NCBI RefSeq assembly: GCF_041729615.1
Contig: NZ_CP154874.1
Coordinates: forward strand, 3,455,501-3,519,500
Length of the DNA stretch: 64,000 nucleotides
Source of the DNA: Pseudomonas alcaligenes
Lineage (GTDB): Bacteria; Pseudomonadota; Gammaproteobacteria; Pseudomonadales; Pseudomonadaceae
Direction of reading: 5' to 3'
The position numbers and the translations under genes are program-made. This document shows positions 8,090 through 17,359 of the stretch, in pieces. The notes beneath the pieces were generated by a model, which was given only the letters and a program-made list of their open reading frames with translations, was not told the origin of the DNA and did no database searches. Numbering within the stretch: position 1 is the stretch's first letter; each line of letters opens with the position of its first letter.

Positions 8090-9370
8090 TTACAGCACGT
8101 CCAGCGGGTACTCGACGATCAGGCGGGTGTCGTTCAGGTCAGCGCTGTAGTCAGCGTTGTAGGCGTCGTTGGCACGCCAGATGGCGTGACGCAGACGGAA
8201 GGACAGGTCCTTCGCGGCGCCTTCCTGAATGACGTACTTGGTTTCGAAGTTCCACTCGTGCTCCTTGCCTTCTTCGCCGGAGCTGGTGGTGATGTCGTCA
8301 CCGGTCAGGTAGCGGGTCATGAAGCTCAGGCCCGGTACGCCGTAGGAAGCCATATCCAGGTCATAACGAACCTGCCAGGACTTCTCGTCTTCGCCGTTGA
8401 AGTCAGAGAACTGCACGGAGTTGTTCAGCCAGACGGTGCCGCCACCGTCTACACCGTAGTCGTAGCCACGGTCACCGCTGGAGCGCTGGTAGGCCAGGGT
8501 GAACTTGTGGGCGCCCAGGCTGTAAGCGGTTGCCAGGCTCCAGATGGTGTTGTCGTCGAATGCGTCGGCGGAGTACTCGTCGTCGTAGTCGGTCTTGTAG
8601 ATGTTGAAGTCGAAGTTCAGGGCCTGCTCTTCTGCCAGCGGCAGGTTGTAGTTCAGGTTGCCGTAGTACTTCTTCCAGTAGTCTTCGACGTCGGCAGCGT
8701 GGATGGCGCCGCTGAAATTGTCGGTGAAGGCATAGCTGGCGCCAACGATGTTGGCAGATTTCAGTTCGAAATCATCACGAGTGGTCTGAACCTGGCTGCT
8801 CAGGCCGGTGAAGCGGCCGGCGCTCAGTTCGAGGCCTTCGATCTCATTGCTGACCAGGTAGGTGCCGGTAGCGACTTCCGGCAGGATGCGGCTGTCGTCG
8901 GTGGAGAATACCGGGCTGGCTACGAACTGGTTGCCGTACTTCAGGACGGTGTCGGAAACGCGGAATTTGATGGCGCCGCCAACTTCGGTCTGGGTATCGT
9001 CACCGCGACCTTCGTCGGTCTGGGCGAACTGGCCGGTGCCGTAACGGCCGCGGCCGCCATCGAGCTTGATGCTGGAGAGGGAGTGGGCGTCCACACCGAC
9101 ACCTACGGTGCCCTGAGTGAAACCGGATTCGAACAGCAGGCGGATGCCCAGGCCGGTTTCTTCGCGATAGCCCGCCGGGTTGGCGGAGGTGCTGGCACCA
9201 TTGCTGGCACCATTGCGGAAATCGCGGTTCATGTAGAGGGCGCGGTTGAAGATGTCGAAGCTGCTGTCTTCGACGAAGCCTTTCGACTCAGACTGCGCGC
9301 TGGCGAAGGCCAGCTGGGTGGTTCCGGCGGTCACGGCCAGAGCCAGTGCGCTCCACTTCATCACTTGCAT
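8090..9370 (-). CDS. oprD: OprD-family outer-membrane porin
   Basis: This 426-residue precursor has a Sec signal peptide (cleavage near ...AFASA, about residue 24) and a run of amphipathic strands rich in Tyr, Asp and Asn with turns, ending in a terminal beta strand (RLIVEYPLDVL). Early motifs (FVEDSSFDIFNRALYMNRDF) are typical of OprD/OccD porins, 18-stranded barrels that take up small carboxylate-containing solutes such as basic amino acids. The position matches oprD (PA0958) of P. aeruginosa, but the family has many paralogues, so the substrate is uncertain. AGGAG lies 8 bases before the ATG. ArgR-like boxes lie upstream. Confidence 0.88.
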   Translation of the reverse strand: MQVMKWSALALAVTAGTTQLAFASAQSESKGFVEDSSFDIFNRALYMNRDFRNGASNGASTSANPAGYREETGLGIRLLFESGFTQGTVGVGVDAHSLSSIKLDGGRGRYGTGQFAQTDEGRGDDTQTEVGGAIKFRVSDTVLKYGNQFVASPVFSTDDSRILPEVATGTYLVSNEIEGLELSAGRFTGLSSQVQTTRDDFELKSANIVGASYAFTDNFSGAIHAADVEDYWKKYYGNLNYNLPLAEEQALNFDFNIYKTDYDDEYSADAFDDNTIWSLATAYSLGAHKFTLAYQRSSGDRGYDYGVDGGGTVWLNNSVQFSDFNGEDEKSWQVRYDLDMASYGVPGLSFMTRYLTGDDITTSSGEEGKEHEWNFETKYVIQEGAAKDLSFRLRHAIWRANDAYNADYSADLNDTRLIVEYPLDVL

Positions 9371-9454
9371 TGTGATTGCTCCTTTGGTTTAGAAGAGTTG
9401 TGCTACCCATTGTGTTGTTGTATGGGCGGCTCTTTCTTTTTGTGTCGGCGCTAA

Positions 9455-9460
9455 CTTATA
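9455..9460 (-). promoter_or_regulatory. Possible -10 of the oprD promoter
   Basis: On the minus strand TATAAG lies about 85 bases before the oprD ATG. Seventeen bases upstream there is no good -35 but TGTCGC, an ArgR-type half-site. A weak -35 with an adjacent activator site would fit activated transcription. Confidence 0.35.
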
Positions 9461-9519
9461 GCACGCTGACTTAAGTTGGCGACAGATATCATTGATTCCC
9501 TGCGCTTTATTCAATTGCG

Positions 9520-9565
9520 TGTCGCAAAACTGCAATTGCGGTGTCGCTTTTCTGTAGGTTGTCGC
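9520..9565 (+). promoter_or_regulatory. ArgR-like binding sites (TGTCGC repeats)
   Basis: TGTCGC occurs at 9520-9525, 9542-9547 and 9560-9565, and on the opposite strand at 9479-9484. The first is followed by eight bases and AA, an exact match to the P. aeruginosa ArgR half-site TGTCGC-N8-AA; the second has AG instead. The first two are 22 bp apart, about two helical turns. Arginine control of oprD through ArgR is established in P. aeruginosa; binding here is inferred. Confidence 0.5.
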
Positions 9566-9840
9566 CGCATGCGGCTCCCGCACCAGGCTGCTTCGAAAAG
9601 TCTGCAAATCCAATCGCTTAGAGGGGCTAGGCGAGTGTCGCGAGCCGTTCGAGGGTTGCTCGGTCCTGACGGTGCCAGTGCTAAAGCAACTTCCATGCAC
9701 AAAGTGCCGGTGCAGCATAAAAATATTCGTACTTGGCTTCCGGATCGCCGGATGGCGGTGGTCGAGCCGCTCCGGGCCTGGGTTTGCGTTCGCTTGAATG
9801 CAGTCATGGCGGCTGCCTTGCCCGCTTGGGAGTAAACCGC

Positions 9841-9887
9841 AGGCGTTACCTGACGCTGGTGGAATTTACCCGCTGGTAACGCTTTTT
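9841..9887 (+). terminator. Terminator-like hairpin with U-run, no upstream gene
   Basis: GCGTTACC (9843-9850) pairs perfectly with GGTAACGC (9875-9882), followed by TTTTT (9883-9887). The 24-base loop contains a smaller inner stem. No protein gene on this strand ends upstream, so if it works it would end an unannotated transcript. Confidence 0.35.
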
Positions 9888-10101
9888 CCTGTGCGCCTGT
9901 TCAATTTGTGGGCGTTGGGGGCTGCTCTGCTCGTTCCTGGGGCGCAGTGGGCGGGAGAGGTAGCGTGGCCAGGCGGTGGGTTGCAGTGGCGGTGCATTGT
10001 TTTGGGGCTGTCTGGTGCTGGTGAGCGGCAGGCGTTAGCCTTTCGCGAATGGATAGGTCTAACTCTGTTCACCCGCCGGTTACCCGCTCAAAGGACATAC
10101 G

Positions 10102-10527
10102 ATGTTTGCTCTCGACCCCCGCTTGCAACAGGACACCCTGGCTATCGGAGATTTTCCCTTGTGCCGGCTGCTGCTGATGAATGACGCCAATTATCCCTGG
10201 TTCATTCTGGTGCCGAGGCGCGAGGCGGTCAGCGAGCTGTTTCAGCTGGACCAGGCCGATCAGCAGCAGCTATGGCTGGAAACCACGCGTCTGGCGGAAA
10301 CGTTCAAGGATGCCTTCGTTGCCGACAAGATGAACGTTGCCACCCTGGGCAACGTGGTCAGTCAGCTACACATGCATGTGATCGTCCGGCGCCGAGACGA
10401 CCCTGCGTGGCCCGCACCGGTCTGGGGGCGCCTGCCAGCACGTCCCTATGAGGCGGCCGAGATTGCCGCATTGCAGCAGCGCTTGCGGCTGGTGCTGACC
10501 AATGACTTCCAGTTTGCCGAGGGTTGA
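10102..10527 (+). CDS. HIT-family (histidine triad) protein
   Basis: This 141-residue protein has the HIT fold signature near its end: SQLHMHVIVRR, with H90 and H92; the usual third histidine is Ile94. The N-terminal part (LLMNDANYPWFILVPRR) also matches the bacterial HIT subgroup. Family members hydrolyse or transfer nucleotide phosphates, but this subgroup with the third His replaced has no well-known substrate. The slyX start lies 3 bases after its stop, so the two form an operon. Confidence 0.85.
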   Translation: MFALDPRLQQDTLAIGDFPLCRLLLMNDANYPWFILVPRREAVSELFQLDQADQQQLWLETTRLAETFKDAFVADKMNVATLGNVVSQLHMHVIVRRRDDPAWPAPVWGRLPARPYEAAEIAALQQRLRLVLTNDFQFAEG

Positions 10528-10530
10528 GAA

Positions 10531-10737
10531 ATGGAGCTTGAGCAGCGCGTCATCGAGCTGGAAACCCGGCTCGCCTTTCAGGATGACACCATCACGGCGC
10601 TCAATGATGTGGTGGTGGGGCAGCAGCGTGTGCTGGAGCGTCTGCAGTTGCAGATTGCCGCCCTGGCACGTCGTCAGGAGGAAATGGCCGGCCAGTTCGG
10701 CATCGCCGAGGATGAGGCGCCGCCACCGCATTACTGA
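10531..10737 (+). CDS. slyX: SlyX family protein
   Basis: This 68-residue, entirely helical, heptad-patterned protein starts [21 protein letters not shown] and ends in a Pro-Pro-Pro-His-Tyr tail, both typical of SlyX. It is a small cytoplasmic coiled coil of unknown role. The gene begins 3 bases after the HIT gene and is followed by a strong bidirectional terminator. Confidence 0.9.
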   Translation: MELEQRVIELETRLAFQDDTITALNDVVVGQQRVLERLQLQIAALARRQEEMAGQFGIAEDEAPPPHY

Positions 10738-10743
10738 ATAAAT

Positions 10744-10772
10744 GAAAAAGCCCGCGTTCTGCGGGCTTTTTC
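10744..10772. terminator. Bidirectional terminator after slyX
   Basis: A perfect 12-bp stem (10744-10755 with 10761-10772) with a five-base loop carries an A-run on the left and a T-run on the right. It serves slyX and the convergent cold-shock gene. Confidence 0.92.
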
Positions 10773-10784
10773 ATGGGGAGGCGT

Positions 10785-11393
10785 TCAGCGCTGGCCGGGC
10801 AGGGCCACTACCACGTCTTCGGCCTGCAGGCCCTTGTCGCGCTGCATGACCGAGAACTCCACGCGCTGGCCTTCGACCAGGATGCGGTGGCCCTCGCCGC
10901 GGATGGCGCGGAAGTGCACGAAGATGTCATCGCCCTGGTCGCGGGAAATGAAGCCGAAGCCCTTGGACGTATTGAACCACTTCACCGTGCCGGTTTCGCG
11001 ATTCTCGTCGAGTTCGCGGCGGGTGGTCTGGGGGCGCGCGCTGCGCTTGCCCAGGTTGATGGCCAGATGCAGCAGGACTGCGGTCAGCAGTATGGCGAGG
11101 CTCAGGGCGACCGCCGGCTGGTTGCCGATCTGTGCCAGCGGGGCGAGCAGGATCAGTGCCTGCAGTACGCTGGCAAATACCAGCAGGGCCGATACCAGGG
11201 CCTGCAGCTGGTTGCGCAGGCCGACATGGCGTACCGGCAGCAACGGAGCCAGGAGCAGGTTGGTCAGGCCGAACAGGGCCAGATAGAGCGCGTCGGGTTG
11301 TTGCAGGTAGGGCAGGGTTGCGCTGCGCAGGCTGGGCGCAAGGGACAGCAGCAGGGCGCCGCAGCCCGTGATCAGGTGAACGATCTTCAACAT
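10785..11393 (-). CDS. Membrane-anchored cold-shock-domain protein
   Basis: This 202-residue fusion has three or four hydrophobic helices in residues 1-118 and a C-terminal cold-shock domain (about 134-200). RNP1 (KGFGFIS, 144-150) and RNP2 (DIFVHF, 156-161) are intact, so the domain should bind single-stranded RNA or DNA. The N-terminal segments should place it at the inner membrane with the nucleic-acid domain in the cytoplasm. I use the ATG at 11393; a TTG two codons upstream is possible. Confidence 0.85.
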   Translation of the reverse strand: MLKIVHLITGCGALLLSLAPSLRSATLPYLQQPDALYLALFGLTNLLLAPLLPVRHVGLRNQLQALVSALLVFASVLQALILLAPLAQIGNQPAVALSLAILLTAVLLHLAINLGKRSARPQTTRRELDENRETGTVKWFNTSKGFGFISRDQGDDIFVHFRAIRGEGHRILVEGQRVEFSVMQRDKGLQAEDVVVALPGQR

Positions 11394-11533
11394 AGTCAAG
11401 AAACTCGCTTGTTCGAGATGGCTTATCGAGGAGCGGAGCCGGCGTGAACCCGATGAATGGATGCGACGGTCCGCCTATGCCGCCGTGGCGCGGCACAGGC
11501 AGTATTTAACCGCAAAGGGGATGGCCACTCAAA

Positions 11534-12601
11534 TCAAGCGCTTAGCGCGGTTTCCGGGGTGGGTGGGTGGATCTGGTTGCGGCCATTGCGCTTGGCCTTG
11601 TAGAGCGCATCGTCGGCCCGGGTGACCAGGCTGTCGAAGGTGTCGCCCGGCTCGGCCAGGGCCAGGCCGAAGGATGCGGTGATGGTATCCAGTACCTTGT
11701 CGGTGCTGCGCACCTTGACCCGCAGTGCCTGGATTTTCTGGCGCAGCTGTTCAGCGAAGTCGCTGGCGGTGCCGATGTCGAAGCAGTCCTGGAGGATCAC
11801 ACAGAATTCCTCGCCGCCGTAGCGGGCGGCCACGCCGCGGGCGGGCAGCAGGTCGCGCAGCAGTTGGCCGACGTGCTGCAGTACTCTGTCCCCCAGGGGG
11901 TGGCCGTACTGGTCGTTGAACTGCTTGAAGTGGTCGATATCCAGCATCACCAGTGCCAGGCCCTTGGTGTCGCCAGCCAGTGCCTGTTCCAGCAGGCGGG
12001 TGAAGGCATGGCGGTTGAAGACGTGGGTCAGGCTGTCCAGGGTGGCGGCGGCCTGGGCGCGCTCCAGCTGGCTGCGCAGGTTCTGGATCTCCGACTGGGC
12101 GGCACGCAGGCGATAGAGGAACTGCTCCTGCTGATCCTGCATCTGCTGGGTGCTCAGCTGCAGCTCGTTGAGTACGCCGGGCAGGTCGTCGACTATCGGT
12201 TCCTGCAAGGCGGCCAGGCCCTGGGACAGGCTGGCCTGGTAGTGCTGGCTGCCGCTGACGCTGCGCGCCACGCCGTGCTCGATGTCGTCGACCAGCTCGA
12301 TCACCTGCTGCTGGCCGGTGCGCGCCTCCTCCAGCTCGCCATGGATCACGTATTCACGGAACAGCTTGAGTGCGGTTTCCGGGGGGAAGCTGATGAAGTC
12401 GTTGACGATCTTGTCCAGGCGCCGGTTCAACTCGGGCTCCCGGCCCTGGCAGTAGGTGTACCAGAGGGCGTAGTGCACCGGGTTCGGCGGGATGTCGTGG
12501 CGCACCATGTGCGGCACCGCCTGCTTGAGCAAGTCCGCGGCCTCGCGGGTTTCTTCCGGGTATTGCTCGAGGATGGAGGGAGCTTTCGGCGGCTGGCTCA
12601 T
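11534..12601 (-). CDS. Diguanylate cyclase (GGDEF domain)
   Basis: This 355-residue cytoplasmic protein has a helical N-terminal domain (about 15-140), a coiled coil (about 145-187) and a GGDEF domain (188-350). The active site is intact, GGEEF at 262-266, with the metal/substrate motif DIDHFKQFND at 221-230. It should make cyclic di-GMP from two GTP. No RxxD inhibitory site precedes GGEEF at the usual distance, so product inhibition through an I-site is not expected. The ATG at 12601 begins the conserved protein; the longer open frame upstream runs into the dps terminator. Confidence 0.88.
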   Translation of the reverse strand: MSQPPKAPSILEQYPEETREAADLLKQAVPHMVRHDIPPNPVHYALWYTYCQGREPELNRRLDKIVNDFISFPPETALKLFREYVIHGELEEARTGQQQVIELVDDIEHGVARSVSGSQHYQASLSQGLAALQEPIVDDLPGVLNELQLSTQQMQDQQEQFLYRLRAAQSEIQNLRSQLERAQAAATLDSLTHVFNRHAFTRLLEQALAGDTKGLALVMLDIDHFKQFNDQYGHPLGDRVLQHVGQLLRDLLPARGVAARYGGEEFCVILQDCFDIGTASDFAEQLRQKIQALRVKVRSTDKVLDTITASFGLALAEPGDTFDSLVTRADDALYKAKRNGRNQIHPPTPETALSA

Positions 12602-12666
12602 GCACGTCACTGTGGGGTGGGGCGAATGGACAAAGAATAGAGTAGTTGGGGGCGGATCGCCTCGCA

Positions 12667-12691
12667 AAAGGCCCGGTCTGGCCGGGCCTTT
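12667..12691. terminator. Terminator between dps and the GGDEF gene
   Basis: A 10-bp stem (12667-12676 with 12682-12691) has a five-base loop; on the minus strand it ends in a T-run. It ends dps leftward. Confidence 0.85.
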
Positions 12692-12707
12692 CGTCTGCGC
12701 CGAGTGG

Positions 12708-13178
12708 TCAGGCCGCCAGCAGGCTGCGCAGCATCCAGGCGGTCTTCTCATGCACCTGCATGCGCTGGGTCAGCAGGTCGGCGGTCGGTTCGTCACTGAC
12801 CCGGTCCAGCAGCGGGAAGATGCCGCGGGCGGTGCGCACTACCGCTTCCTGACCCTGGACCAGCAGTTTGATCATGTCCTCGGCGGAGGGTACGCCTTCC
12901 TCTTCCTTGATCGAAGACAGGCGTGCGTAGGCGGCATAGGTGCCCGGTGCCGGGAAGCCCAGGGCGCGGATGCGTTCGGCTATCAGGTCCACCGCCAGGG
13001 CCAGCTCGGTGTATTGCGCCTCGAACATCAGGTGCAGGGTGTTGAACATCGGACCGGTGACGTTCCAGTGAAAGTTGTGGGTCTTCAGGTACAGGGTGTA
13101 GGTGTCCGCCAGCAGGCGGGACAGTCCTTCGGCAATGGCGGCGCGGTCCTGTTCGGCGATGCCGATGTTGATTTCCAT
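12708..13178 (-). CDS. dps: Dps-family ferritin-like DNA-protection protein
   Basis: This 156-residue four-helix ferritin-like protein carries the Dps ferroxidase signature ([14 protein letters not shown] and [15 protein letters not shown]). Family members form dodecamers that oxidise and store iron with peroxide, and many bind DNA. The N-terminal tail is short and only weakly basic, so DNA binding is uncertain. Synteny between the GGDEF gene and aspS matches dps of P. aeruginosa. AGGAGA precedes the ATG. Confidence 0.93.
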   Translation of the reverse strand: MEINIGIAEQDRAAIAEGLSRLLADTYTLYLKTHNFHWNVTGPMFNTLHLMFEAQYTELALAVDLIAERIRALGFPAPGTYAAYARLSSIKEEEGVPSAEDMIKLLVQGQEAVVRTARGIFPLLDRVSDEPTADLLTQRMQVHEKTAWMLRSLLAA

Positions 13179-13310
13179 ACCTTTATCTCCTCTCAGGTTG
13201 CCGGGGCAGACGCCCCCCTCGATGGCGGCAGCCTATCACAGGGCGGGCGGCGCTCGGCTTGTCTTGTGTCAATCGGGCTCATGGTCGCTGGCTATGGCGC
13301 TCGCCCGCTT

Positions 13311-14426
13311 TCACAGATGGGCCAGCTCCGGTCTGAGCTGCAAGGTGCGGTTGAAGTGCTCGACCCAGTGGCGGCTGAACTGCTGGCCGGCCAGGTTGTT
13401 GATCTCGAGGATGGCGCGCAGGCGCGGGCGCTTGCTCAGGGTCTGGTGGGCGCGCTCGTGGGTGCGGGCGTCGAAGGTGTCGGTGATGTTCAGCAGCAGG
13501 GCGCCGGGGTGAATCTCGGCTTCACGCAGGCCTTTCGGGTAGCCGCTGCCGTCCGCATGCTCCTGATGCTGCAGGATGATTTCGCGCGCGCTGGCCCAGG
13601 CCGGCATGTGTTTGAGCAGTTCACCGGCCAGGCGCGGGTGACTCTGCATGAGGCGGCGCTCCTCGCGGCTGAGTGCGCTCCGCTTGTGCAGCAGGTCCAG
13701 GGGCAGAAAGGCCATGCCGAGGTCGTGCAGGCATACCGCGGCGGCCAGTTGTGCCGGCTCCACCGGTTCTCCGGCGCTGTGGTTGATGGCCAGCGTCAGT
13801 TCGAGCAGGCGCAGGCCGCGGCCATGCCAGAAGGACGAGCGATGCTCGCCGGCGCTCATCAGTTCGATGAAGAACTGCAGGTCGGCATCCAGGGCGATGG
13901 CGTGGCGTTCTAACAGTTGGCGGATCTGTTCCTGGCTGGCGACCTCGGCCGGTTGCAAACGGGTGCTGGGGTCCAGGTGCTGCAGCAGGGTGCGGCGGAT
14001 CTCGTCCTGCTGCGCCGGCGGGGCGGCCGCCAGCGCCCGCAGGGCCTGGCACTGGCTGGCGATGCTGTGCGGATCGGGTGGCTCGGCCAGCCCCAGCGCC
14101 GCATCGATCAGGCTGCGCAGCTGGTCGAGGCTGAGCAGCAGGATGTCGCCGAGCAGGCTGTCGAAGTGCAGGGCGCCCTCGCGCAGACGCTCGAGCACGT
14201 CCTCCATGGCCTGTGGTAGCGGCAGCAGGTGGTTCAGCTCGACATAGCCCAGGCTGCCCTTGATGGTGTGTACCAGGCGGAACAGTTCGCGCAGGCGCGA
14301 GCTGTCGTCGGGAAAGCGTTCCAGCTCGATCAGCAGCTGCTCGCAGCGCGGCAGCTGCTCGGCGGTGTCGAGGCGGAACTCCTCCAGCAGTTCACTGGGG
14401 ATGTCGGCGGTGCGGGGCAGGGCCAT
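13311..14426 (-). CDS. Hpt-HD-GYP fusion protein
   Basis: This 371-residue protein joins a histidine phosphotransfer domain (about 10-115, phosphorylatable H53 in LVHTIKGSLG) to an HD-GYP domain (about 165-360). The HD pair H234-D235 (CLHDLGM) and HQEHADGSGYPKGL (287-300) indicate a cyclic-di-GMP phosphodiesterase. It could couple a phosphorelay to c-di-GMP breakdown. No kinase gene is adjacent. I start at the ATG at 14426; the open frame runs on to 14657 through the aspS promoter region, which is not credible. Confidence 0.82.
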   Translation of the reverse strand: MALPRTADIPSELLEEFRLDTAEQLPRCEQLLIELERFPDDSSRLRELFRLVHTIKGSLGYVELNHLLPLPQAMEDVLERLREGALHFDSLLGDILLLSLDQLRSLIDAALGLAEPPDPHSIASQCQALRALAAAPPAQQDEIRRTLLQHLDPSTRLQPAEVASQEQIRQLLERHAIALDADLQFFIELMSAGEHRSSFWHGRGLRLLELTLAINHSAGEPVEPAQLAAAVCLHDLGMAFLPLDLLHKRSALSREERRLMQSHPRLAGELLKHMPAWASAREIILQHQEHADGSGYPKGLREAEIHPGALLLNITDTFDARTHERAHQTLSKRPRLRAILEINNLAGQQFSRHWVEHFNRTLQLRPELAHL

Positions 14427-14514
14427 GGGCGGTCTCCGCGAGGCGGGAGTATCAGTATAGGAAGGTGCCGTATGGTCGCGCGGGCGGTGGGCTGCGCCTG
14501 GGCGATTAACCCTA

Positions 14515-14520
14515 TATAAT
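14515..14520 (+). promoter_or_regulatory. -10 box of the aspS promoter
   Basis: A perfect TATAAT lies 165 bases before the aspS ATG, in the gap between divergent genes. The -35 region (around 14492-14497, CTGCGC) is weak. The leader would be about 155 bases. Confidence 0.5.
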
Positions 14521-14684
14521 CGCGCCCCTTGTTGCGGATGCGGAATCGCACCGATCACGGCGCCTGGGCGCCATTGGTCGCCTGTTTCTGCTGTTTCCCC
14601 TCCGAATTGCAGAAAATGCCTGCTGCCTGTCGGGGTTTGCCCCGGGCGCGAATTCAAGACTGATTAGAGAAGCGAACCACGATC

Positions 14685-16460
14685 ATGATGCGCAGCCACT
14701 ATTGCGGCCAGTTGAACGAGAGCCTGGACGGCCAGGAAATCACCCTTTGCGGTTGGGTCCATCGCCGTCGCGACCATGGTGGCGTGATCTTCCTCGACAT
14801 TCGCGACCGTGAAGGCCTGGCCCAGGTGGTATTCGACCCGGATCGCGCCGAGACCTTCGCCAAGGCCGACCGCGTGCGCAGTGAATACGTGGTCAAGATC
14901 ACCGGCAAGGTGCGCCTGCGCCCGGCTGGCGCGGTCAACCCGAACATGGCCAGCGGTGCCATCGAGGTGCTGGGCTACGAGCTGGACGTGCTCAACGAGG
15001 CGGAAACCCCGCCGTTCCCGCTCAACGAATACACCGACGTCGGCGAGGAAACCCGCCTGCGTTATCGCTTCGTCGACCTGCGCCGCCCGGAAATGGCCGA
15101 GAAGCTCAAGCTGCGTTCGCGCATTACCAGCAGCATCCGTCGCTACCTGGACGACAACGGTTTCCTCGACGTCGAGACGCCGATCCTGACCCGCGCCACC
15201 CCGGAAGGCGCGCGTGACTACCTGGTGCCGAGCCGTACCCATGCCGGCAGCTTCTTCGCCCTGCCGCAGTCGCCGCAGCTGTTCAAGCAACTGTTGATGG
15301 TGGCCGGCTTCGACCGCTACTACCAGATCGCCAAGTGCTTCCGCGACGAGGACCTGCGTGCCGATCGTCAGCCGGAATTCACCCAGATCGACCTGGAAAC
15401 CAGCTTCCTCGACGAAAACGACATCATGGGCATCACCGAGACCATGATCCGCAACCTGTTCAAGGAAGTGCTGGGCGTCGAGTTCGGCCCGCTGCCGCAC
15501 ATGACCCTGGCCGAGGCCATGCGCCGCTTCGGTTCCGACAAGCCGGACCTGCGCATCCCGCTGGAGCTGGTGGATGTCGCCGACCAGCTCAAGGACGTCG
15601 AGTTCAAGGTGTTCTCCGGTCCGGCCAACGACCCGAAGGGCCGCGTCGCTGCCCTGCGCGTGCCGGGCGCCGCTGCCATGCCGCGCAGCCAGATCGACGA
15701 CTACACCAAGTTCGTCGGCAACTACGGTGCCAAGGGCCTGGCTTACATCAAGGTCAACGAGCGCGCCAAGGGCGTCGAGGGCCTGCAGTCGCCGATCGTC
15801 AAGTTCATCCCGGAAGACAACCTCAAGGTCATCCTCGACCGCGTCGGTGCCGTCGATGGCGACATCGTGTTCTTCGGCGCCGACCGCGCCAAGGTGGTCT
15901 GTGATGCCCTGGGTGCCCTGCGCATCAAGGTCGGTCACGACCTCAATCTGCTCACCTGCGAGTGGGCGCCGCTGTGGGTGGTCGACTTCCCGATGTTCGA
16001 GGAGAACGACGATGGCAGCCTGACCGCCATGCACCACCCCTTCACCGCGCCCAAGTGCAGCCCGGCCGAGCTCGAGGCCAATCCGGCCGCGGCCCTGTCG
16101 CGCGCCTACGACATGGTGCTCAACGGTACCGAGCTGGGTGGCGGTTCGATCCGTATCCACGACAAGGCCATGCAGCAGACCGTGTTCCGCGTGCTGGGCA
16201 TCAGCGAGGAGGAGCAGCAGGAGAAATTCGGCTTCCTGCTGGACGCCCTCAAGTACGGTGCGCCGCCCCATGGTGGCCTGGCCTTCGGCCTGGATCGCCT
16301 GGTGATGCTGATGACCGGCGCCAGCTCGATCCGCGAAGTGATCGCCTTCCCGAAAACCCAGAGCGCGGCCTGTGTCATGACCCAGGCGCCGGGTGTGGTG
16401 GACAACAAGGCGCTGCGCGAGCTGCATATCCGCCTGCGCGAACAGGCCAAGGCCGAGTGA
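14685..16460 (+). CDS. aspS: Aspartyl-tRNA synthetase
   Basis: This 591-residue protein has the bacterial AspRS layout: N-terminal OB anticodon-binding domain (1-110), class II catalytic core, and the GAD insertion (about 290-420). Motif 2 is visible in [18 protein letters not shown] and motif 3 in [13 protein letters not shown]. It charges tRNA-Asp; in P. aeruginosa this enzyme is known to be non-discriminating and also makes Asp-tRNA-Asn for GatCAB. Two adjacent ATGs (14685, 14688) can serve as start. Confidence 0.97.
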   Translation: MMRSHYCGQLNESLDGQEITLCGWVHRRRDHGGVIFLDIRDREGLAQVVFDPDRAETFAKADRVRSEYVVKITGKVRLRPAGAVNPNMASGAIEVLGYELDVLNEAETPPFPLNEYTDVGEETRLRYRFVDLRRPEMAEKLKLRSRITSSIRRYLDDNGFLDVETPILTRATPEGARDYLVPSRTHAGSFFALPQSPQLFKQLLMVAGFDRYYQIAKCFRDEDLRADRQPEFTQIDLETSFLDENDIMGITETMIRNLFKEVLGVEFGPLPHMTLAEAMRRFGSDKPDLRIPLELVDVADQLKDVEFKVFSGPANDPKGRVAALRVPGAAAMPRSQIDDYTKFVGNYGAKGLAYIKVNERAKGVEGLQSPIVKFIPEDNLKVILDRVGAVDGDIVFFGADRAKVVCDALGALRIKVGHDLNLLTCEWAPLWVVDFPMFEENDDGSLTAMHHPFTAPKCSPAELEANPAAALSRAYDMVLNGTELGGGSIRIHDKAMQQTVFRVLGISEEEQQEKFGFLLDALKYGAPPHGGLAFGLDRLVMLMTGASSIREVIAFPKTQSAACVMTQAPGVVDNKALRELHIRLREQAKAE

Positions 16461-16468
16461 GTCGAACA

Positions 16469-16490
16469 GGAGCCTGGCATGCCAGGCTCC
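16469..16490 (+). terminator. Hairpin after aspS
   Basis: A perfect 22-base palindrome is followed by TTGCATTCT, a poor U-run. It may attenuate rather than stop transcription into the next gene 48 bases on. Confidence 0.5.
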
Positions 16491-16537
16491 TTGCATTCTG
16501 CTAGAGCAAAACTGATCTGAAACAGACGGAGTGAGTT

Positions 16538-17287
16538 ATGGCCGGTCATTCCAAATGGGCCAACATCAAGCACCGCAAGGGGCGTCAGGACGCCAAGCGC
16601 GGCAAGATCTTCACCAAGCTGATCCGCGAGCTGACCGTGGCCGCCAAGCATGGCGGCGGCGTGCCGGCGGATAACCCGCGTCTGCGCCTGGCAGTGGACA
16701 AGGCCCTCACGGCCAATATGTCACGCGATGTGATCGACCGCGCCATCGCTCGCGGCACCGGCAACACCGAAGCCGACAACATGGTAGAGCTGAGCTACGA
16801 GGGCTACGCGCCGAGTGGCGTGGCCATCATCATCGAAGCCATGACCGACAACCGCAACCGCACCGCCGCCGAAGTGCGCCATGCCTTCACCAAGTGCGGC
16901 GGCAACCTGGGCACCGACGGTTCCGTGGCCTACATGTTCGAGCGCAAGGGGCAGATCAGCTTTGCCCCCGGCGTGAACGAGGACGCCCTGATGGAGGCGG
17001 CCCTGGAGGCCGGCGCCGACGATGTGGAGATGGGCGAGGACGGCTCGGCGATGGTGTCGACCAGCTTCGCCGACTTCCTGGCGGTCAACGAGGCGCTGAC
17101 CGCTGCCGGTTTCAAGGGCGAAGAGGCCGAGGTGGCGATGATTCCGTCGACCATGGCGCCGATCACCGACCTGGACACCGCCAAGAAGGTGCTCAAGCTG
17201 ATCGACATGCTGGAAGACCTGGACGACGTGCAGAACGTCTACCACAACGCGGAAATCTCCGACGAGATCATGGAGCAGCTCGACTGA
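16538..17287 (+). CDS. YebC/PmpR family regulator
   Basis: This 249-residue protein begins with the invariant [20 protein letters not shown] of the YebC/TACO1 family and is full length. Members occur as DNA-binding regulators (PmpR represses the quinolone signal regulator pqsR in P. aeruginosa) and as ribosome-associated factors that relieve stalling at proline stretches. The location between aspS and ruvC matches pmpR (PA0964). Which activity dominates cannot be read from the sequence. Confidence 0.93.
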   Translation: MAGHSKWANIKHRKGRQDAKRGKIFTKLIRELTVAAKHGGGVPADNPRLRLAVDKALTANMSRDVIDRAIARGTGNTEADNMVELSYEGYAPSGVAIIIEAMTDNRNRTAAEVRHAFTKCGGNLGTDGSVAYMFERKGQISFAPGVNEDALMEAALEAGADDVEMGEDGSAMVSTSFADFLAVNEALTAAGFKGEEAEVAMIPSTMAPITDLDTAKKVLKLIDMLEDLDDVQNVYHNAEISDEIMEQLD

Positions 17288-17308
17288 TCCCGGTTTGCGT
17301 CGGCCAGG

Positions 17309-17342
17309 GCCGGAAGTCGCCACGCGCGCTTCCGGCTTTTTT
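17309..17342 (+). terminator. Terminator before ruvC
   Basis: An 8-bp stem (17309-17316 with 17329-17336) with a GC-rich loop is followed by TTTTTT. It separates the YebC-type gene from the ruvCAB operon. Confidence 0.88.
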
Positions 17343-17359
17343 ATATCGGCGGCGCTCCG

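Larger units (their letters stand above)
9371..10101. other. 731-bp intergenic region between oprD and the HIT gene
   Basis: No convincing gene is present: open frames on both strands lack ribosome sites and recognisable products. It holds the oprD promoter area (left), TGTCGC direct repeats, and a hairpin followed by TTTTT at 9843-9887. A strikingly G/T-rich, C-poor stretch lies at about 9905-10040 on the plus strand. The length is large for this gene-dense genome, so a small RNA here is possible. Confidence 0.5.

Noticed and set aside
14664..16496. 610-codon open frame opposite aspS
   Set aside because: Shadow frame; no ribosome site or family resemblance.
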